A stretch of 64,000 nt of DNA from Candidatus Methylacidiphilum fumarolicum. Lineage in GTDB: Bacteria > Verrucomicrobiota > Verrucomicrobiia > Methylacidiphilales > Methylacidiphilaceae. Positions within the stretch are counted from its first letter, which is position 1. Each line of letters begins with the position of its first letter. Positions 26,767 through 35,347 of this stretch are shown piece by piece. The position numbers and the translations under genes were made by a program. Under the pieces are notes generated by a model. It had not been told where the DNA came from and did not search any database. It saw only the letters and a list, made by a program, of their open reading frames with translations. Location of the stretch: contig NZ_OX458932.1 of NCBI RefSeq assembly GCF_949774925.1, positions 2,356,001-2,420,000 on the forward strand. The letters are read 5' to 3'.

Positions 26767-29700
26767 TTAACCGATCTTTTTGTAAGAATCGAGATGATTC
26801 CGACAATCGGAAATAGCCAGTGCTAGTAGTTCTTCGGCCTTCTCTGGATCGCTTAAAAAAAGCATTCTAAACCTATTTTCCATAAGTTCAGATTTTTCAA
26901 GATCACTTACTTGTTTGTCCCAATCTAATTTAAGGCGTTTCCCATCTGGATAACCTTTTGGATTATAACGAAAAATTGGCCAACGTCCTGAACCGACAAC
27001 CGATTTTTGATGGTGCATTGCCTTGGACATGTCAATACCATGAGCAATACAATGAGAATAAGCCAAGATAAGGCTTGGACCTTCAAAAGCATCGGCTTCT
27101 GTAAAAGCACTAAGCGTATGCTCTTCATCGGCGCCAATGGAGACCGAAGCTACATACACATTACCCAAGGATATTGCCATAAGGGCAAGATCCATTTTGG
27201 GAGTTGATTTGCCAGAAGTCGCAAATTTTGCCACTGCTCCCCTTGGGGTTGCTTTCGAAGCTTGTCCCCCTGTATTGGAATAAACTTCTGTATCCAATAC
27301 CAATATTTTAACGTTGAAATTTAAGGCTAGGACATGGATTAGTCCTCCTAGTCCAATATCATAAGCCCACCCATCTCCTCCTACAATCCACACGCTTTTT
27401 TTTGAAAGATAATCAGCCGCTGTCAAAAATATTTTCGATTCCGGAAGTTTCAATGCCTCCAATCTTTCCTTGAGAAACTTAATCCGCTTTCTTTGATCTG
27501 AATATTCCTTTGTCGTCTTCTCTTCGACATTAATCAATTCTTGAACTAGATTTTTATCTACCAAACCACTTTCTCCAAACTGGACTAAAAACTTGCGAGC
27601 CCACTGACCGATCGCATCCAATCCTAGACGAAAGCCAAGACCAAATTCCGCGTTGTCTTCAAATAGTGAATTTGCCCAAGCAGGTCCTCTGCCATCGTTG
27701 TCTTTTGCCCAAGGAGTAGTAGGTAAGTTGCCGCCATATATCGAGGAGCAACCAGTAGCATTGGCAATAAGCAGCCTATCCCCAAAGAGTTGGCTTAATA
27801 ATTTCAAGTAAGGTGTTTCCCCACATCCAGCACAGGCTCCCGGAAATTCGAATAACGGACGCAAAAGAGCCACTTGTCTTACAGATCCAAAGTCAATTTT
27901 TTCTTTCTCAACGTCTGGAATTCTTTGGAAATATTCAAAAAAACTCTCTTTAGTTTTAGTAAAAAGCTCCCTACGGCTTATCATATGTATTGCCTTTTTG
28001 CCCGGAGAGTACTTATCAAATGCTGGGCACACGTCTACACATATTCCACAGCCCGTACAATCGGCTTCTGAAACAGCAATGGTGTAGAGTAAACCATCCC
28101 ATTCAGGGTATCTTGCATCCGCTTTTAAAAAACCTTCTGGAGCTTTTTCAACAAATGTCGGATCATAAACTTTAGCCCGCAGCACCGCATGAGGACATGC
28201 AATGACACACTTACCGCATTGAATACAAAGGGATGGTTCCCAAAGAGGTACCTCAAGGGAAATATTACGTTTTTCCCACTGAGAGGTTGCCGTAGGAAAA
28301 GCACCAAAAGGAGAAAAAGCACTGACAGGAAGTCTGTCGCCACGCAATGCGATCATTTCTCCAATGACACTTTTCACATATTCAGGCGCCTCTTCAGAAA
28401 CCGGAGGTAGCAGCGGAACAGAACCAAGGCTTTTTCCATCTAGTTTAACTCTACAGAGAGCTTTTAATGCCTTTTCTAAAGCCTCGAAATTTTTTCTAAC
28501 CACTTCCTCTCCCCGATATCCATAACTGCTACGAATATGTTCTCTGAGATAATCCAAGGCCTCGTCAATTGGAATGAGTGCGGTAAGCTCAAAAAAAGCT
28601 ATTTGCATGATCGTGTTTATCCTGCTTCCCAAGCCGCAGTCTTTAGCGATCTTGTAGGCGTCTATAACAAAAAATTGGATACGCTCTGATAATATTTTCT
28701 GCTGGACTTCCCTCGGAATCTTATCCCAGGTTTCATCAGGACTAAAAGGGCTATTCACTAACAAAATGCCCCCATTTTTAATGCCCTTGAGGATATCATA
28801 TTTAAAAAGAAATTCGAACTGATGACAGCCCACAAAATCGGGTTTTTCCACTAAATAGGGTGCAGCAATGGGGCTGGATCCAAATCGCAAGTGTGAAATC
28901 GTCAAGGAACCAGACTTTTTAGAATCATAGACAAAATATCCTTGAGCAAAAAGACCTACATTTTCACCAATAATTTTGATCGTATTTTTATTAGCACTTA
29001 CCGTCCCATCAGAACCTAATCCATAAAATACCGCTTCATAGAGAGTTTTGTTTTCTATAGTAAAGGATTCATTGACAGCAATGCTGCTCTGAGTGAGATC
29101 ATCTTCAATCCCCACTGTAAATGATCCCTTAGGATCCTCTTTCGAAAGGTGATCAAATACCGCTTTTGCCATCGCTGGGGTAAACTCTTTGGATGATAGC
29201 CCATATCTGCCTCCTATGACTCGAGGCAGATCCAAGAATGGAAACCAACTTTTGTCTACGTTATTTAATATGGCCGAAGCAACCTGCACAAAAAGTGGTT
29301 CGCCCACAGAGCCTGGCTCTTTGCACCTATCCAGCACCCCAATAATCTTCGTGGTTCGAGGGAAGCACTTTAAAAAACTTTGTTGGTCAAAAGGACTAAA
29401 CAATCTAACTTTAACGACTCCAGTTTTATAGCCTAGAGAATTTAAGCTATCTACAACTCGACAAAGGGTTTCTGAAGCCGATCCCATCACAACCACAACC
29501 ATTGTTGCCTGGGGATCCCCATGATATTCAAATAACTTATAGTGACGCCCTGTGAGAGCCCCCACTCTATCCATTACGTTTTGCACTATCCCAGGACATG
29601 CCAAGTAAAATGGATTAGCTCTTTCCCTAGCTTGAAAAAACACATCGGGGTTTTGAGAGCTTCCATAAAGCAGTGGCCTTTCGGGATTGAGTCCACGCTG

Positions 29701-30315
29701 TCTAAACTTCAAAATTGCCTCAACAGAAATAAGCTCTTTGATTTGCCCCTCTTCTATTTGCTTAATGGTGTTGATTTCATGACTGGTTCGAAAGCCATCA
29801 AAAAAATGAAGAAAAGGTAAAGAGGCTTCTAAAGAGGAGAGATGGGCAATGAGTGCCAAATCTGCAGCCTCTTGCACAGAATGGGAGCATAAGAGAGCAA
29901 ATCCTGTAGTTCGAGCAGCCATGACATCACTATGATCACCAAAAATGGATAACGCATGGGTAGCAATGGTTCTAGAAGCAACATGAAAGACTGCAGGAAG
30001 CAGTTCCCCTGCCATCTTGTACATATTGGGCAACATTAATAAAAGTCCTTGGGAAGCAGTAAAAGTTGAAGCAAGGCTGCCAGTTAGGAGTGCACCATGT
30101 AATGCTCCAGCCACTCCACCCTCACTTTGCATTTCAACAACCTGAGGAAGAAGTCCCCATAGGTTTGTTTTTCTTTCTGCTCTCCATTTATCTACCCACT
30201 CTCCCATAGGCGAAGATGGAGTTATGGGATAGATGGCTATCACTTCGCTCAGAAGATAAGCAATTCTTGCAACCGCCTCATTGGCGTCGACTGTTCTGCA
30301 TAAACCTCCAGCCAT
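26767..30315 (-). CDS. nifJ: Pyruvate:ferredoxin (flavodoxin) oxidoreductase, NifJ type
   Basis: This 1182-residue single-chain enzyme interconverts pyruvate plus CoA with acetyl-CoA, CO2 and reduced ferredoxin. The domains read in order: AIYPITPSSPMGEW at the N-terminus, two 4Fe-4S motifs CIQCGKCVIACPHA (about 698) and CTGCGICVDVCPA (about 755), then the thiamine-diphosphate half with proximal-cluster Cys in CAGCGETP and ATGCSSIYGG. GGDGWAYDIG with VYSNTGGQ (Mg/TPP) follows, and the fourth cluster Cys is in AYSHCIAHG near 1088. All key residues are present. It heads a four-gene leftward operon. In an aerobe it is notable, because the enzyme class is usually oxygen-sensitive. Confidence 0.97.
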   Translation of the reverse strand: MAGGLCRTVDANEAVARIAYLLSEVIAIYPITPSSPMGEWVDKWRAERKTNLWGLLPQVVEMQSEGGVAGALHGALLTGSLASTFTASQGLLLMLPNMYKMAGELLPAVFHVASRTIATHALSIFGDHSDVMAARTTGFALLCSHSVQEAADLALIAHLSSLEASLPFLHFFDGFRTSHEINTIKQIEEGQIKELISVEAILKFRQRGLNPERPLLYGSSQNPDVFFQARERANPFYLACPGIVQNVMDRVGALTGRHYKLFEYHGDPQATMVVVVMGSASETLCRVVDSLNSLGYKTGVVKVRLFSPFDQQSFLKCFPRTTKIIGVLDRCKEPGSVGEPLFVQVASAILNNVDKSWFPFLDLPRVIGGRYGLSSKEFTPAMAKAVFDHLSKEDPKGSFTVGIEDDLTQSSIAVNESFTIENKTLYEAVFYGLGSDGTVSANKNTIKIIGENVGLFAQGYFVYDSKKSGSLTISHLRFGSSPIAAPYLVEKPDFVGCHQFEFLFKYDILKGIKNGGILLVNSPFSPDETWDKIPREVQQKILSERIQFFVIDAYKIAKDCGLGSRINTIMQIAFFELTALIPIDEALDYLREHIRSSYGYRGEEVVRKNFEALEKALKALCRVKLDGKSLGSVPLLPPVSEEAPEYVKSVIGEMIALRGDRLPVSAFSPFGAFPTATSQWEKRNISLEVPLWEPSLCIQCGKCVIACPHAVLRAKVYDPTFVEKAPEGFLKADARYPEWDGLLYTIAVSEADCTGCGICVDVCPAFDKYSPGKKAIHMISRRELFTKTKESFFEYFQRIPDVEKEKIDFGSVRQVALLRPLFEFPGACAGCGETPYLKLLSQLFGDRLLIANATGCSSIYGGNLPTTPWAKDNDGRGPAWANSLFEDNAEFGLGFRLGLDAIGQWARKFLVQFGESGLVDKNLVQELINVEEKTTKEYSDQRKRIKFLKERLEALKLPESKIFLTAADYLSKKSVWIVGGDGWAYDIGLGGLIHVLALNFNVKILVLDTEVYSNTGGQASKATPRGAVAKFATSGKSTPKMDLALMAISLGNVYVASVSIGADEEHTLSAFTEADAFEGPSLILAYSHCIAHGIDMSKAMHHQKSVVGSGRWPIFRYNPKGYPDGKRLKLDWDKQVSDLEKSELMENRFRMLFLSDPEKAEELLALAISDCRNHLDSYKKIG

Positions 30316-30447
30316 GGTCTTTAATGTAGCTTAGCAGCAGGGATCGTTAAACTTTAAAGAACCTTAGGATTTAACCCTAATTAAAAGCACTAATGAAATG
30401 AGAGCTTTTTCTGTTTTTGGCTAAAATCATAGGTTATAGTATGGTCA
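30316..30447. promoter_or_regulatory. Divergent promoter region of the nifJ and hydrogenase operons
   Basis: Only 132 bases separate the divergent starts of nifJ and hyhB, so both operons must be controlled from here. A small palindrome, TTAGG (30364-30368) facing CCTAA (30376-30380), lies near the centre and could be an operator. No reliable -35/-10 pair was identified by eye. Confidence 0.55.
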
Positions 30448-31596
30448 ATGGATAGATTTGGCTCAAATAAGTTTAAAATCACCAAAAGAGAACTTCAATC
30501 CATCCTCGATGCTCTCAAAAGAAAAGGCTTCAAAACCATTGGCCCAACAGTTTCAAAAGATGCTATTGTCTATGACGAGATAGACTCTTTGAACGATCTT
30601 CCCATAGGTATAGGAGATGAACAGGAAGCAGGAAGCTATCGACTAAAAAAAAGAACAGATGCTACTCTTTTTGGTTTTGCATCTTCTCCCCATAGCTGGA
30701 AACAGTTCTTGTTCCCTGCCCAAGAGAAAATATTTTCCATCCATCAGCCCACCGAAAAAACGTCGCCCCCTTTGATTGATCCATCAGTTAGGCAACATCC
30801 TCCACTTGCTTTCATTGGAGTCAGGTCTTGTGATCTGCAGGCTATTGCTATACAGAACCGTGTTTTTTTGGAAGGTCCCTACCCTCATGCCGGTTATAAA
30901 TCCAGAGCCAAAGCTCTATTTATTCTTGCTGTTAATTGTGCTTATCCTTCTGCCACTTGCTTCTGTTCTTCAATGGGGACAGGACCAAGAGCTAAAAGTG
31001 GTTTTGATCTTCTTGTAACCGAAATTTTAAACGGTCAAAAAGAACATTTCTTTTTAATCGAAGCTGGTAGTTCTCAGGGAGAAGAAATCATTGCGCAAAT
31101 CGAAAAGACCGATGCTACCGAAGAAGACTTAAAAAAAGAGAATGAAGTGATTCAACATGCTGAAAAACAGATATTTCGTCGCATTGAAACCCAAGGAATT
31201 AAAGAACTGCTTTATAACAACTTGCAACACCCTCGATGGGAAGAAATAGCACAAAGGTGTCTTTCCTGTGCCAACTGCACTTTTGTTTGTCCTACCTGCT
31301 TTTGTTCCACTCTTATTGATATTCCAAAAAAGGCACAAGAAATAGAAAGATGGATGGTATGGGATTCCTGCTTTACTCTGAATTTCACGCATACTCCAGC
31401 TGGAAGTGTAAGAAAAAGCGTTTTATCTCGCTACCGACAATGGATGACTCATAAACTAGCTTCATGGATAGATCAATTTGGGACATCCGGTTGCGTAGGC
31501 TGTGGCCGTTGCATCACCTGGTGTCCTGTTGGCATAGATATCACGGAGGAAGCTGAAATTATTAGAAAAACGAGCCCCGTTAAGATGCCCTCTTAA
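30448..31596 (+). CDS. hyhB: Group 3b NiFe hydrogenase iron-sulfur (beta) subunit HyhB
   Basis: The 382-residue protein carries the two-cluster layout of sulfhydrogenase beta subunits: [14 protein letters not shown] and [14 protein letters not shown] near the C-terminus, and a mid-protein [10 protein letters not shown]. It relays electrons between the flavin subunit HyhG and the hydrogenase small subunit. The ATG at 30448 is used because an upstream ATG at 30441 runs into a stop after four codons. It is the first gene of the rightward hydrogenase operon and has a close paralogue in the nifJ operon. Confidence 0.93.
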   Translation: MDRFGSNKFKITKRELQSILDALKRKGFKTIGPTVSKDAIVYDEIDSLNDLPIGIGDEQEAGSYRLKKRTDATLFGFASSPHSWKQFLFPAQEKIFSIHQPTEKTSPPLIDPSVRQHPPLAFIGVRSCDLQAIAIQNRVFLEGPYPHAGYKSRAKALFILAVNCAYPSATCFCSSMGTGPRAKSGFDLLVTEILNGQKEHFFLIEAGSSQGEEIIAQIEKTDATEEDLKKENEVIQHAEKQIFRRIETQGIKELLYNNLQHPRWEEIAQRCLSCANCTFVCPTCFCSTLIDIPKKAQEIERWMVWDSCFTLNFTHTPAGSVRKSVLSRYRQWMTHKLASWIDQFGTSGCVGCGRCITWCPVGIDITEEAEIIRKTSPVKMPS

Positions 31597-31613
31597 AGGA
31601 GGAAAACAAACAT

Positions 31614-32075
31614 ATGAATCCATCATCCTCGCTGCTTTGTGAACACCCTTTTCTAAAGGGAATGCCAGAGACCTTTATCCAAAAATTATCTGCAATAGCC
31701 ACTCATTTGTCCTTTAAAGCTCAGAGCTATCTTTTTGTAGAAGGCCAGAAGGCAGATAAATTTTTCCTTTTACAAAATGGACTTGTGGCTCTCGAAACTT
31801 ATTTTCCAGAAAGGGGAATCGTGGTCATACAAACTGTCGGGATAGGACATGTCGTAGGATGGTCATGGTTATGTCCTCCTTTTCTTTGGCACTTTTCCGC
31901 TCGCGTAATCGATCCTGTGAATGCTTTTGTTTTTGATGCAACTTGCCTTAAGCAAATGATGGAAGAAGATCCTTCCTTTGGCTATGAGATAACCAAAAGG
32001 ATCATTCCTTTGATGCTCGAAAGGTTACAGGCAACTAGACTCCAATTTCTCGATATTTATGGACCACCTTCCTGA
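31614..32075 (+). CDS. Cyclic-nucleotide-binding-domain protein without a DNA-binding domain
   Basis: The 153-residue protein is a single Crp-like sensor domain: LSFKAQSYLFVEGQKADKFFLLQNGLVAL, then VGIGHVVGWSW in place of the usual phosphate-binding cassette (the family's GE.R.A..A motif is not well kept). It stops before any helix-turn-helix. It lies between hyhB and hyhG, 17 bases past hyhB, and overlaps hyhG by 17 bases. Similar small proteins occur in other group 3b operons as far as I know. A role as an allosteric or assembly subunit of the hydrogenase is inferred; the ligand is uncertain. AGGAGG precedes the ATG. Confidence 0.82.
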   Translation: MNPSSSLLCEHPFLKGMPETFIQKLSAIATHLSFKAQSYLFVEGQKADKFFLLQNGLVALETYFPERGIVVIQTVGIGHVVGWSWLCPPFLWHFSARVIDPVNAFVFDATCLKQMMEEDPSFGYEITKRIIPLMLERLQATRLQFLDIYGPPS

Positions 32076-32904
32076 TTCCCCAGAAAATCCATTCATTCCT
32101 AAACCTTTTGTCATCGAAGAAAAAAAGAGAGAATCCTCATCTATTTTTAGTCTTTATCTCAGGCCAATAGACTCATTACCCTTTTATTTTCTTCCTGGAC
32201 AATTCAACATGATTTCAGCTATTGGAGGAGGAGAAGCGGCTATTTCGATCGCCAGTGATCCAACTAATCCTCATATTCTTATTCATACGATTCGCATCGT
32301 AGGAAACGTGACGAAGGCATTAAGCAAACTTGAAAAAAATGATTTTGTACTGATTCGAGGGCCTTATGGTAGAGGTTGGCCAATAGATTTAGTCAAAAGG
32401 AAAACATTAATTCTCGTTGCTGGCGGAATCGGATTGCCTCCCCTTCTCCCAATCCTTTATATGGCTCAAAAAAACAAAGGATATTTTAAAAATCTGATTC
32501 TTCTCTATGGGGCTAGGACAAAAGATGATCTTCTTTTTATGCCTTTACTTCATAAACTGACAGCAGACCAAATAATCACCCTGCATGTTTCAGTGGACCG
32601 TCCTAGTCGTGAGTGGAAAGGTCATGTAGGAACAGTGACAGCCCTTATTCCTTCCATTAGTTTTGATAATAAAGAGACTTTCGTGTTCAGTTGTGGGCCT
32701 GAAATTATGATGCGATTTATGGCCAGAGCGTTCATTCAAAAACACCTCCCTAGAGAACATATCTTTTTTTCTATGGAAAGGAATATGAAATGCGCTATTG
32801 GAATTTGTGGACATTGCCAACTTTCCCCATTTTTTATATGCAAGGATGGCCCAGTTTTCCCCTATGAACAAATTGAGCACTTATTGACCGTTGAAGAATT
32901 ATAA
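32059..32904 (+). CDS. hyhG: Group 3b NiFe hydrogenase flavoprotein (gamma) subunit HyhG
   Basis: The 281-residue ferredoxin-reductase-type subunit contains FLPGQFNMISAIGGGEAAISIASDP for [15 protein letters not shown] for NAD(P), and CAIGICGHCQLSPFFIC for a [2Fe-2S] cluster. It exchanges electrons with NAD(P)H. The start overlaps the end of the cyclic-nucleotide-binding gene. A 328-base gap with a hairpin separates it from hyhS, an unusually long gap within this operon. Confidence 0.93.
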   Translation: MDHLPDSPENPFIPKPFVIEEKKRESSSIFSLYLRPIDSLPFYFLPGQFNMISAIGGGEAAISIASDPTNPHILIHTIRIVGNVTKALSKLEKNDFVLIRGPYGRGWPIDLVKRKTLILVAGGIGLPPLLPILYMAQKNKGYFKNLILLYGARTKDDLLFMPLLHKLTADQIITLHVSVDRPSREWKGHVGTVTALIPSISFDNKETFVFSCGPEIMMRFMARAFIQKHLPREHIFFSMERNMKCAIGICGHCQLSPFFICKDGPVFPYEQIEHLLTVEEL

Positions 32905-32990
32905 TGCATAACATACCCTGTAGTTAAGAATGCATCAGTAGAATGTTACTTATAGAGAATCTCGCAAAGGACCAAAGAAAGCTCTCTTGT

Positions 32991-33024
32991 AGACTCTCAA
33001 ACCATTCCTATGCTTGCAGAGTCT
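32991..33024 (+). other. Inverted repeat in the hyhG-hyhS gap
   Basis: Seven-base arms AGACTCT (32991-32997) and AGAGTCT (33018-33024) surround a 20-base spacer, followed by a pyrimidine-rich run ending in five T. This 328-base gap otherwise has no gene. The structure could attenuate transcription between hyhBG and hyhSL or serve as a processing site. Confidence 0.35.
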
Positions 33025-33232
33025 TTCTCTCTCTGTTTTTCAAACTCCCTAGATATAAGGACTAAAGATGTATCCCACGGCCCTTTCAGTTAAGTCCAAA
33101 GACCTCTAAATCTTGCTTTTTCTGCTTTCTAGACATCCTAGGAATATATGTTTTGCTTCCTTATCCCTCATATGTCCATATTATTTTATTAATCAATCGA
33201 CCCCTATTTATTTCGACGACGAGAGGATGGTG

Positions 33233-33994
33233 ATGAAGAAGATAGCTGTTTGGAAATTTACATCCTGTGACGGGTGTCAGCTTTCCCTATTAGACCTTGA
33301 AGATGAGCTTTTAGAAATAGATAAAAATTTTGTTATCTCTTATTTTTTAGAAGCCAGTAGTCGGTCCCCTGAGCCACCTTTCGACATATCTCTTGTCGAA
33401 GGCTCAATAACTACCGAAGAGGCAAAAAGAAAAATCATCGAAATACGAAATCATTCCTCCATTTTGATAACAATCGGAGCCTGCGCAACAGCTGGAGGCA
33501 TTCAAGCACTAAGAAATTTTGCTTCTCTCCAAACAGTAAAAGAAAGAGTTTATCCCCAGCCTGAACTCATCGATGTTCTTCCTACCTCTTTACCTATCTC
33601 CCAGTATGTACAGGTAGATTATGAGCTTCAAGGCTGTCCTATCAACAAACAACAGCTCCTTTCTGTTTTGTATTCCTACTTATTTGGATTTCGTCCATCT
33701 TTAAATTCTGGAAGCGTTTGTATGGAATGCAAAATGAGAGGGACTCCCTGTGTTATGGTGACTTCCAAGACACTATGCCTTGGCCCAGTAACTCATGCTG
33801 GTTGTGGAGCAATATGCCCAAGCTTTGGAAGAGGTTGTTATGGCTGTTACGGACCAAAAGAAACGCCGAATAGTCCATCTCTTTCTCGATGGGCAAAAGA
33901 AAAATTATGTATTGAGCCCACTGCATTAAAACAGGCTTTTCATACCTTTAATTGTATAGCCGATGGATTCAAAAGATTTGATGAAGACGACTGA
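33233..33994 (+). CDS. hyhS: Group 3b NiFe hydrogenase small subunit HyhS
   Basis: The small subunit holds the iron-sulfur relay next to the NiFe site. It starts KKIAVWKFTSCDGCQLSLLD with the proximal-cluster CxxC. It continues with GACATAGGIQ and LQGCPINKQQLL, and ends with CMECKMRGTPC and a multi-Cys region CGAICPSFGRGCYGCYG for further 4Fe-4S clusters. The open frame begins at 33113, but GAGAGG just before the ATG at 33233 and the family's usual N-terminus favour this later start (253 residues). It overlaps hyhL by 32 bases or fewer. Confidence 0.94.
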   Translation: MKKIAVWKFTSCDGCQLSLLDLEDELLEIDKNFVISYFLEASSRSPEPPFDISLVEGSITTEEAKRKIIEIRNHSSILITIGACATAGGIQALRNFASLQTVKERVYPQPELIDVLPTSLPISQYVQVDYELQGCPINKQQLLSVLYSYLFGFRPSLNSGSVCMECKMRGTPCVMVTSKTLCLGPVTHAGCGAICPSFGRGCYGCYGPKETPNSPSLSRWAKEKLCIEPTALKQAFHTFNCIADGFKRFDEDD

Positions 33995-35276
33995 GCCACA
34001 AAAGATCCTATCTGTTTCTGCACTGGCGCGAGTTGAGGGAGAAGGCGGGCTTTTCATTAAAATGGATAATGGGAAAGTCACCAGCTGCGAATTAAAAATC
34101 TTCGAAGCTCCCCGGTTTTTTGAGTCGTTATTGATTGGAAGGAATTTTCATGAACCTCCTGACATTACTTCAAGAATCTGTGGAATCTGTCCTGTTGCAT
34201 ATCTCATAAGTTCCATAGCAGCGATTGAAGATGCCTGTCAGGTTCAAATTCCCGAATATATCTGGAATCTTCGCCGACTGCTCTACTGTGGGGAATGGAT
34301 TGAAAGCCACAGCCTACATGTTTTCTTTCTTCATGCTCCCGGGTTTTTGGGATACCCAAGTCTTATGGAAATGGCGAAAGATTTTCCAAAAGAGGCTGCA
34401 TGGGCACTTCAAATGAAAAAAGCAGGCAATACTCTCATCCAGAAGATTGGCGGTAGAGAAATTCATCCTGTAAATGTTCGCATTGGGGGATTCTACAGTT
34501 TTCCCAAAAAATTAGAACTTCGATCCCTTCTAGATATTCTAAAAAGAGGCTTGGACTATAGCCTATTAGCCTTACAATGGATAGGTTTGAAATGTAATTT
34601 TCCTGATTTCAAGAGGAATTATATCTATGTAGGATTAAAACATCCTAAACAATATCCAATTGAAAGAGGGATAATCTGTTGTGGGGACTCTCAATTCGAT
34701 GCCAAGGAATTTGAAAAGAATTTTATAGAAGAACAAACAACCTATTCCAATGCTCTTAGATGGAAGGCTACCGATTCTCGATCCTGTCTTGCTGGTCCAC
34801 TGGCTCGATACCATTTAAACTATTCTTTGTTACCTACTTTTTTACAAGAAAAGCTGAAAGAAATTGGCTTGGAATATCCCTGCCATAATCCCTTCCAATC
34901 TATACTAGTCAGATTAGCAGAAATTGCCTATGCCTTTTACGAAGCCATAAGGCTTATAGAAGATTATGAACCTTTCTCTCCCTCTTTTATTCCCTTTGAT
35001 CCAAATCCACAAACTGGTTATGGAATTAGTGAGGCTCCACGTGGCCTTCTATACCACAAATATGAACTTGACGATAAGGGGAGTATTAGAAAAGCAAAAA
35101 TTGTTCCTCCAACCTGTTTTAATCTAGCATCTGCAGAAGATGACTTAAAAACGTGGATCGAAACCCATTCTGAAGATTCCATTGAAAGAATGACGCTCGA
35201 TTGCGAGCAAATCGTTCGAAATTACGATCCTTGTATATCATGCGCTACTCATTTTCTAAAACTCCACTTTTGGTAG
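33963..35276 (+). CDS. hyhL: Group 3b NiFe hydrogenase large (catalytic) subunit HyhL
   Basis: The large subunit binds the NiFe centre. Both nickel-binding cysteine pairs are present: SRICGICPVAY near residue 76 and DPCISCATH at the C-terminus. The short tail FLKLHFW after the His is consistent with a cleavable C-terminal extension. RVEGEGGLFIKM near the N-terminus is typical. The 437-residue length fits group 3b. A second ATG at 33981 would reduce the overlap with hyhS to 14 bases. The hyp maturation genes and a maturation protease are not in this window. Confidence 0.95.
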   Translation: MDSKDLMKTTEPQKILSVSALARVEGEGGLFIKMDNGKVTSCELKIFEAPRFFESLLIGRNFHEPPDITSRICGICPVAYLISSIAAIEDACQVQIPEYIWNLRRLLYCGEWIESHSLHVFFLHAPGFLGYPSLMEMAKDFPKEAAWALQMKKAGNTLIQKIGGREIHPVNVRIGGFYSFPKKLELRSLLDILKRGLDYSLLALQWIGLKCNFPDFKRNYIYVGLKHPKQYPIERGIICCGDSQFDAKEFEKNFIEEQTTYSNALRWKATDSRSCLAGPLARYHLNYSLLPTFLQEKLKEIGLEYPCHNPFQSILVRLAEIAYAFYEAIRLIEDYEPFSPSFIPFDPNPQTGYGISEAPRGLLYHKYELDDKGSIRKAKIVPPTCFNLASAEDDLKTWIETHSEDSIERMTLDCEQIVRNYDPCISCATHFLKLHFW

Positions 35277-35347
35277 GGCTGCAAGCTTCCAAATTTAACA
35301 AAATAGTTTGAAGGCATTTGTTTGCTTACCTCCATTTTGGAATTATT

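Noticed and set aside
33113-33232. N-terminal 40-residue extension of HyhS
   Set aside because: A good ribosome-binding site directly precedes the ATG at 33233 and hydrogenase small subunits of this group lack a signal-type extension.
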